Source: Phylloscopus collybita (taxonomy: Eukaryota; Chordata; Aves; Passeriformes; Phylloscopidae). Taken from it: a stretch of DNA of 64,000 bases. The DNA lies in NCBI GenBank assembly GCA_027886175.1, contig JAJNNQ010000077.1:3534001-3598000 (forward strand), in the 5' to 3' direction. This document shows positions 57,148 to 64,000 of the stretch, one piece after another (position 1 is the stretch's first letter; every line of letters begins with the position of its first letter). The translations under genes and the position numbers were made by a program. The notes under the pieces were generated by a model. It searched no databases, was not told where the DNA came from, and saw only the letters and a list, made by a program, of their open reading frames with translations.

Positions 57148-57320
57148 CCATCCCTGGCTCTGGCACTGTCACTTCTGTGCTGGCTGTTGCCTCCAACACT
57201 GAACCCCCTCATCCACAGCCTGAGGAACCAGGAGCTGGAGGATGCCCTGAGGAGTATGACCACTCTGTGCTTTTCAGAAACAATCAGGTGCCTCTTTGTT
57301 TGTGCACAGCATTCAGAATG
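57148..57320 (+). pseudogene. Olfactory receptor 3' remnant
   Basis: Translation PSLALALSLLCWLLPPTLNP followed by LIHSLRNQELEDALRS corresponds to the end of ECL3, TM7 and the tail of an OR14-type receptor (compare OR2 PSLDLSLSVLYSVVPPTLNP). TM1-TM6 are missing. The natural stop is lost, and the frame runs on into the polypyrimidine tract. It shares tail sequence and 3' flank (GTGCACAGCATTCAGAATGG) with the remnant at 4115-4252. Confidence 0.85.
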
Positions 57321-57372
57321 GAGCTCATTCCAGGCCCAGACTGCTTTGTTTCATGTGTCTGGTTTGTTATTA

Positions 57373-57705
57373 TATTTGCTGTATTATTATTTTTTTCTTT
57401 TCTTCTTTTCCTTGCCTTGCTACTTTTTCTCTTTTTCTTTTTCCTTTTCTTTTTTTTTTTTCTTTTCTTTTTCTTTTTCTCTTTTTCTTTTTCTTTTTCT
57501 TTTTCTTTTTCTTTTTCTTTTTCTTTTTCTTTTTCTTTTTCTTTTTCTTTTTCTTTTTCTTTTTCTTTTTCTTTTTCTTTTTCTTTTTCTTTCTTTTTCT
57601 CTTTTTCTTTTTCTTTTTCTTTTTCTTTTTCTTTTTCTTTTTCTTTTTCTTTTTCTTTTTCTTTTTCTTTTTCTTTTTCTTTTTCTTTTTCTTTTTCTTT
57701 TTCTA
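57373..57705. repeat. (CTTTTT)n polypyrimidine tract
   Basis: 57422-57703 contains only C and T, mostly as 6-bp CTTTTT units with a few 4-bp and CTC variants. The period is a multiple of three, so frames read as endless Phe/Leu (plus) or Lys/Arg (minus). These are artefacts. Confidence 0.97.
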
Positions 57706-59289
57706 TTTAAATTATTTTCCATAAAGGGATGTCATTAGTCCCAGTATTGCTACATCAGTATATACAGTGCCTGTGTTAAGCACAGACAGTCAGGAGCCCT
57801 GATCACTCTGCATTTCTGTCAAATAAAGTGTCCTGCTCTGCCCTGGGTGCCCAAGATGTTCCCTCAGCCCCTCTCTGTCTCTGCAGGGGCAGTGCCTGTG
57901 AGCAGAGGTGCAGGGCAGAGACTCCCAGCCCAGCAGCACAGCCAGGGACAATGGCCCTGGCTCTTCCCACAGCTGCTCTTCCCAGCTCCAGCCTCTCCTT
58001 CCCAGCCCTTCTGTGGCTGTCAGGCCGCAGGGCTGTGGCAGCTTGGTCACTGTCCTGCTGCGTGTGCGTGCTGTGAGCACAGGCAGGGCCAGGCCATGGG
58101 CACTGCTGGGACACAGCTGGGCTCCAGCACAGCAGCTCCAGCAGCAAAGGGCATCATCTCCTGAGGGCAGCCCACGAAGGCTTTGCTCTCCCTGCACAGT
58201 CCCTCTCAGCAACAGGCCCAAGGAACAGACTCTGAAGAGGCTCCTTGTGTTCCTTGTTCTCCCAGGGCTCCGTGGGATGAGATCAGGGTCCCAGGGTGGC
58301 CTTCAGGGGACTCAGGTCTGGGTCAGGCTGTGCTTGTTGGTGGCCAGGGCCCCATCAGATGATGAAGGGTCTGTGCTGAACCTTGCTGGGGCTGTGCAGC
58401 TTGTGCCAGGGCTGATGGCAGGGGAATGTTTGTCTGGAGGGCCTGGGGAGCTGCCAGGAGAGCACAGGGCACCTGCAGGGACAGTGTGTGCCAGGGAGCA
58501 GCAGGGAGTGGAGCTCCCTGGGCACAGGCCTGGCCAGGGTGGGGTCACCCCGAGATCAAGGACTGAATGTCTGCTGTGAGCCAGGAGAGCTCTGCAGCCC
58601 CACAGGACACAGCAGGCACAGGGAAAGGAGTCTGGGCACTGAGTGCTCTGAGCCTCAGGGAACTTCCCCAGGAGGATGCAGGGCAGCCCCAAGGCCATCT
58701 GGCAGCCCTGGAGCAAGGCAGGCACCTCTGTGCACCTGCATGGCCCCAGCAGAGCCTGTGTGGGAGGGGTCAGTGCAGGGAGCACCAGCAGCTGCCTCTG
58801 TCTCCCAGCCTGAGCAGCAGAGCCCAGCAGAGGCAGCCCAGGGCCCCGGGCAGCACAGCCCCCGTGCTCTGCAGAGCAGCAGCCCCAGCTCGGGGCTGTG
58901 GGCAGCAGGGCAGGGGCTGCAGCAATGGCTGCTCAGGCCAGCACAGACGTGTTCCCTGGGAAAGGCTGTGTGGGCAGCTGGCATGTGCCAGGAGCAGAGC
59001 AGGAGCCCCTGGGTGTGCAGAGGAGCCCTGGCAAGGGGCTGCTCTGTCCCAGCAGCTGCCTGAGGAGCCCCAGGGACAACTCTCTGCTGCTGTGCTGGGC
59101 AGCAGAGCTGGCCCTGGCGCTGCAGGAGCTGCCAAGCTGAGCATCTCCTGAGCTTTCCAGACACAGAGTGGCTGTCCCTGACCTCCAATGCCTCCAGTTC
59201 CTGCTGCAGGGCCAGCCTTGCTCCCTTGCTCTGCTGGGCTGGGGTAGAGGTGTGGAGAGGCTGGACTGGGCAGTTCCAGGGAGAGGAAA
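57706..59289. other. GC-rich non-coding DNA
   Basis: Long overlapping frames on both strands (for example 58655-59320 minus) without motifs. Some words (GGCCATGGGCACTGCTGG, 58095) recur near 39570, hinting at old OR 3' flank. Confidence 0.4.
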
Positions 59290-59965
59290 ACAATGGACCC
59301 TTGGTTACACGAGTCCCCACAGAATGGTCTCCATGGTCCCATGAGGCCCTGCAGTGTCACAGTGGCCCCGAGGTTCCAGGGATCCTGTAGGGTCAGAATG
59401 GTCTCCTTGGTTCTGCAGGGTCACAATGGTCCCTTGGTTCCCTTCCACAGTGTCACAGTGCACTTCTTGGTTCCATGGAGCCCCACAGTGTCAGTGAGGT
59501 CCCCTGGTTCCCCAGAGTGTCACAGTGCACTCCTTGGTTCCATGGAGCTCCACAGTATCACTGAGGTCCCCTGGTTCCCCAGAGTGTCACAGTGCACTCC
59601 TTGGTTCCATGGAGCCCCACAGTGTCACTGAGGTCCCCTGGTTCCCCAGAGTGTCACAGTGCACTCCTTGGTTCCATGGAGCCCCACAGTGTCACTGAGG
59701 TCCCCTGGTTCCCCACAGTTTCACAGTGCACTCCTTGGTTCCATGGAGCCCCACAGTGTCACTGAGGTCCCCTGGTTCCCCAGAGTGTCACAGTGCACTC
59801 CTTGGTTCCATGGAGCCCCACAGTGTCACTGAGGTCCCCTGGTTCCCCAGAGTGTCACAGTGCACTCCTTGGTTCCATGGAGCCCCACAGTGTCACTGAG
59901 GTCCCCTGGTTCCACCAGGTCCTGCAGTGTCACAAGGCACCTTTGGTTCTGTGGGGCCCACAGTG
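59290..59965 (-). repeat. 37-bp satellite S11 with 67-bp higher-order repeat
   Basis: At 59440-59910 about seven nearly identical 67-bp units follow each other (CACTCCTTGGTTCCATGGAG and GAGGTCCCCTGGTTCCCCAG once each per unit). Each unit equals one 38-bp and one shortened 29-bp monomer of the 37-bp family. The edges are ordinary degenerate monomers. Confidence 0.92.
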
Positions 59966-60534
59966 TTTGTTTTACCATTGGGCAGGGTCAGCACCAAAGA
60001 CACAGACACCACCTGAAAGAATTATTGCAATGCAAAAGTGCAAAGAATTCCAAGGGGAGAAGTGCCTGCAGTGAGTAAGAAAGATCCATCACCAGTGATC
60101 CTCAGACTTTCCCATCACCCACACCCACACATCAGCTGGGGGAAGCTGTCACAGCCAAGAACTGCAGAGCCACTCCCGGACACTGGGAATTTCTGCAGGT
60201 GCCTCCAGCCACAGGTGAGGCTCCAGCCTCACTGTGAGAGGGCCCAGCTCTGATAGTGCTGAATGAACAAACTGACAGCACTTCTAGAGTGGGAACATCT
60301 GGATTCATCCTCCTCTTGGGTTCCTCCCAAAGCCTGGCCAGGGCTCAAGGAGGAACCACGGGAGCTGACTCTGATGATACAGCCCCAAGCAAGGCCAGAT
60401 GTCAGATTTCATGGCCTTGTCCAGCTTCTAAACACAGAAAGCTCAATCCATGTTTCACTAATGAGTGGATACATCTATCACAGTGCTAATGACCATGCAT
60501 ATTTCACTAATGAGCAGATACAAAGATAACCTTG
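59966..60534. other. Unassigned non-coding DNA
   Basis: No gene. A repeated word TTTCACTAATGAG (60447 and 60501) is the only internal structure noted. Confidence 0.35.
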
Positions 60535-60735
60535 GGTTGGAAGGTTCACCCAGAGGTCACCTTTGTCTCAGGGCCTGTTGTTCAGGCCTCACTCATGCCT
60601 CTTGTCCAGGCCTGGAATGAGCAGGGACATCTTTCACCAGATCAGGTTGTTCAGAGCCCTGTCCCAGCTGGACTGGAATGTTTCCAGGGATGGGGCAGTG
60701 ACCACATGCAGTCCCCCACATCCCCCTGGCCATGG
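60535..60735 (-). mobile_element. Degenerate CR1 3' fragment, antisense
   Basis: CCTTGGGTTGGAAGGTTCAC at the left end and GGAATGTTTCCAGGGATGGG at the right correspond to the antisense CR1 3' region, more diverged than 51277-51690. Confidence 0.6.
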
Positions 60736-61329
60736 AACCTGGCTGCAGAAATGGCTCCTTGGGGTGCTTTCCAAGGAAAATTGAACTGATGGGGGTTGCT
60801 GTGGCACCCAAAACCAGCAGTGGGGTCAGTGCAGTGTCCATGGCCACAGCCCCTTGAAACGGCCCCATGCAGGTTGGGATGATGATCCACCCTCACTCCT
60901 TGCTCAGGGCAGGGCTGCAGTGGCCTTGGTGGCACCTTGGGCTGGCACACACCTGAGGAGGGTGTCTGTTTTCAGTGGGGAAAGTCTAGAGTTTTAAATT
61001 GCTTAAAAAAATAAAAAAAAAGAAAAAAAACCATTCTTTGGCTGGGTGCAGCCAGTTCTCTGAGCAAAGCAGGTCCCAGGTAAGTGAGGAGAGACAGGAT
61101 GGAGTTGGAGAATGTGGGGCAGGGTTGTCCAAACTGGGTCAGAGCTCAAGGCACAGCTTCTCTGAGCAGGCCAGACCTCCTGAGGAATGACCCTGGGTCA
61201 ATATCAATCACTGAATGCTGCAATCACCTCTGCTCTAGCAAGAAAAATACATCCTTGAAACAAGGAATACATATTTCTTAGAAATTCTTTGAAATATTTC
61301 TCCATAACTCTAGGAAAAAGATTTCCTAA
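60736..61329. other. Unassigned non-coding DNA with A-rich tract
   Basis: Contains a short A-rich run at 60998-61031. No gene. Confidence 0.35.
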
Positions 61330-62200
61330 TGAACTGCAGCAGACCAGAGGGAAATCAAGGCACAGCCATGGTTTTTCAGGAATTCCTTGATCCTAATGAG
61401 CCCTGTGGTGCATTTGGTGCTGAGCTCCTCTCAGGGCCTGAGAGGAGATTGCACAAACCTTTCCAGGAATCAAAGTCAGAAGAAAAACCCAAAGTGTCTT
61501 GAGGCATTAATAGATTGCACTGAGGTCCATCCCCAACACAGACTCCTCATGCACTCCTTGGAGGAGAGAATTGGAGGCCAGGATTCCACTAAAACCTCTG
61601 AGAGACTTAGTGTGGGAAGGAAATTCCAAAGCACCTTAAAAACATTGAGTATCTCAAAGTATTAATGAGCCCCACTGAGTGTCAGTGCAAAGCTCTCAAG
61701 GGACTCATTAAAGCAGATAATTGGAGGCCAGGATTGCACAAAAAGTTCTCAGAGACTCAGCAGCCAAAAAAAGTACTTTAAAAAACTTTGAGTACCTTAA
61801 AGTATTAATGAGTCCCACTGAGTGTTTTTACTGACTAAGAATCCCAAGGGACTTGTTAAAGTAGATAATTGGGGCCAGGATTGCACAATCTTTCTCACAG
61901 AATCAGATTTAAAAGGGAAACACCAAGTACCTTAAAATAACTGAAGTACCTTGAAGCATTAATGAGTCCCACTGAGTGTTGTTACTGACAAAGCCTCTCA
62001 AGGGACTAATTACAGCAGATAATTGGAGGCCATGATTGCAGAAACCTCTCAGAAACTCCAAGGCAAAAGCCAAACCCAAAGTCCTTTCAAGAACCTGCAG
62101 TGCTTGGGAGCATTCAGGAGCCCCCCCCAAGGGCCATTCCTGACCAAGGCTCCCCAGGGACTCCTTCCAGCACATCCTTGAGGCCACTGGTCTGTCAGGG
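61330..62200 (+). repeat. ~150-bp tandem repeats
   Basis: The word CATTAATGAGTCCCACTGAG or a close variant recurs near 61503, 61661, 61804, 61957 and 62109, spacing 143-158 bp, with ATAATTGGAGGCCAGGATTG between. About five to six degenerate units. The unit resembles the opening of the core block and of the 410-bp repeats. Confidence 0.85.
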
Positions 62201-62429
62201 GGATACTGAGGGCAGGACAAGGGGCTGAGAGTGCCCAGCCTTGCTGGGGCTGTGCCAGGAGGCCCCAGGGCCTCAGGACAAGGTGTCTCCTCCCAGCCCT
62301 TGGTGGCACAGACCCTGCTGTGCCCCAGGCCACCAAGACTTGGCTTCTCTTTGTCCCCTCCTGGCATCACTGCCTGCAGTTCTCTGCTCTTCCTGTGGCC
62401 TGGGGACACTTGCTCTGTTGTGATCCTCA

Positions 62430-62890
62430 GTGGGACCCATTAAAACTTGCAGAAACTTTGGAGTTGGATTGTGACTTGGAGTTTTTGAGAGGTTTCCTCA
62501 TCTCCCTTCTCAGGGCCTCAGCACAGAGCCCCAAGAGGGTGATTAAAGTCCTTGTGCTTTGTCTGTGATGATGAGCTAGGCTGGGCTCCTGGCACAGAGG
62601 CAGCAGCTCCTGGAAACCAAGAGGAGCTTAAAAACACATGCCTCTTGCTGAGCAGCTCTTCTCCCAGCCCAGCAGGGCTGGGGCTCTGCCTGCAGCCACC
62701 CCAGGCACAGCACACAGGCACAGAGAGCTTCAATCACTCAGGGCTTGGAAGGAGCTGAGAAGAGTCTGGGGGAGAATCACTGCCAGCCCTTGGCACAGGA
62801 ACCTCTGGCTGCAGGACAATGCAGCTGCAGCTCCTGCAGGGATCTCCTCAAGCTGGAACAGCCCAATGCCTACAGACTCTGTGAGTAAAA
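62430..62890 (+). repeat. 500-bp direct repeat, copy 2
   Basis: Copy of the block that lies 5' of OR2 (36030-36525), same orientation, with few differences over its right two thirds. It ends at the same donor-like CTCTGTGAGTA. Confidence 0.88.
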
Positions 62891-64000
62891 CTCTGAGTAT
62901 TTCTGCTGAAGGGGAGGTGAAATGCCCATGAAGCTCTGACACACTGAGAGCTTCTCCCCACTCCCAAAATATTTCCAAAGCAAGGATTTATTTTAAAATG
63001 AGGACATTTCCTGAGACTTTGTTTTCATTTCTTAATATTAGATAATGGGGCAGAGGGAGAACAAATGATAAAGGTATCATTAATTTTGACATGTCCCTGA
63101 GACATCTGAACTCGCAGTGATCAGCAGGTGTGCAGGAGATCCCTGATGTGCTTTCAGCCACTCCTCTGCCCATGGACAGCACCAGCATCACCTTTGCTGG
63201 GCCCATCAGGCTTAGTCTGAGCTGTCCTTTCTCCAGGCTGCCAACAGAACCTCCCCCCAGCCAGTGCCATGCAAACAGGCAGGGTTCTGTAGGGCCAAGG
63301 AGAGTGCACAGAGATTTGGAGTCTGGGAGTGCTGGCAGGGAGAGCTCAGGCACAGGGAAACCCCTGCAGGAGGAAAATCTGCAGGAAGCAGAGAGGAGAT
63401 GAGGCAATGAGAGAAAACAAACCCCAGCAATGTTGTGGCAGGGAGAGTTCAGAGATCTCCACAGGAGCCCCTCCAGTGCAGCCCCTCCCTCTGAACAAGC
63501 CCCCTCCCTCATGTCCCCCAGCCCAGCCTCTGCCCTCAGGGCTGGGGCTCCAAGGCCTGAAGCCCCTCCTGTGCAGGCAGAGCTGCAGCAGAGCCCTGGG
63601 GCAGCTCTGCAGCCCCGGGCCCAGTTCCCTCTGCAGAGCACAGGGCTGGGAGCAGCTGCCCGGCCCTGGGGGGCTCTGGGAGAGGGCACAGCTGGCTCAG
63701 GGTGACGCTGTCCCCAGTGCCCGGCTCTGGGCAATGCTGTCAGGGCAGCCAGGGCAGGAGCTGCATCTCCCTCAGTCCAATGCCAGCACAAGGACACCTG
63801 GAAGTCTCCTGGAGATTTCAGTCCAAGCTGGGAGCTTCAGTCCAGGATGCAAACCTGTCCTGCAGCATCTTTGTGTTTATCTGAAAGACCCCCAGGGAAA
63901 GGCAGAGGTGTTGTGACACTGAAAATGCTGTTGGGTTGGTGAAATGAGCAACGTGAGTCCTTGGCTCCAAAAGTGGGGCTGGGCTGTGGTGGATCCATCT
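62891..64000. other. Right-edge non-coding DNA
   Basis: No gene seen. GC-rich from about 63440. If the layout of OR2 holds, this is the 5' flank of a further OR gene beyond the window. Confidence 0.4.

Noticed and set aside
57420..57722. Lys/Arg-repeat minus-strand protein
   Set aside because: Pure read-out of the hexanucleotide polypyrimidine tract.
56743..57738. 331-codon plus-strand frame
   Set aside because: It joins GC-rich DNA, an OR TM7 remnant and the CTTTTT tract. Only the OR part has biological similarity.

Overview
The window looks like a gene-poor, repeat-dominated piece of a bird genome, most likely a songbird. The reasons are two intact single-exon olfactory receptors (ORs) of the avian OR14-like type, chicken-repeat-1 (CR1) LINE fragments including one with the typical ATTCTGTG-repeat tail, and ERV/LTR remnants of types common in passerines. 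There is no prokaryotic gene organisation. The species assignment is inference. The only convincing intact protein-coding genes are OR1 (10478-11410, minus strand) and OR2 (38143-39075, plus strand). Both are 310 codons and differ at about 46 residues by my hand alignment. Two further OR pieces are 3' remnants (4115-4252 and 57148-57320).

Layout. 1-8695: a large inverted repeat (P1). Its arms (1-4095 and 5610-8695) carry a long 37-bp satellite array, and its spacer holds an OR 3' remnant and a decayed CR1. 8696-10477: CR1 fragment and OR1 3' flank. 10478-14740: OR1, its 5' flank and the first copy of a strongly conserved ~1-kb 'core' block. 14745-19205: 37-bp satellite in both orientations, ~190-bp R190 repeats and a CR1 endonuclease fragment. 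18627-28880: a ~5.1-kb tandem duplication, each unit made of satellite(-), LTR/leader-like sequence, core and satellite(+). 25880-36130: a second large inverted repeat (P3) centred near 31.2 kb. 36030-39385: OR2 with its flanks. 39385-49350: GC-rich sequence, a G-free minisatellite, a solo LTR, a 1.3-kb CR1, and a 12-13-bp GT-rich minisatellite interrupted by a short solo LTR. 49355-55240: broken endogenous retrovirus pieces (gag capsid; env tail and LTR in tandem), an antisense CR1 and another 37-bp array. 55255-64000: 68-bp repeats, OR 3' remnant, a long polypyrimidine tract, a 67-bp higher-order repeat, a ~150-bp tandem array, and at the right edge a second copy of the block that lies 5' of OR2.

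The main organising feature is modular. The 37-bp satellite, the ~1-kb core block and the OR genes recur together in direct and inverted orientation. OR1 with its core and satellite (10140 to about 17000) is mirrored by OR2 with its core and satellite (about 33070 to 39385). P1 and P3 look younger: short stretches I compared by eye are about 97% identical between arms, whereas the OR-containing arms are clearly more diverged. The window therefore looks like an OR-cluster amplification zone built by nested inverted and tandem duplication, with satellite arrays at module edges and breakpoints.

All alignments were done by eye. Repeat boundaries are good to tens of bases at best, and percentages are rough.
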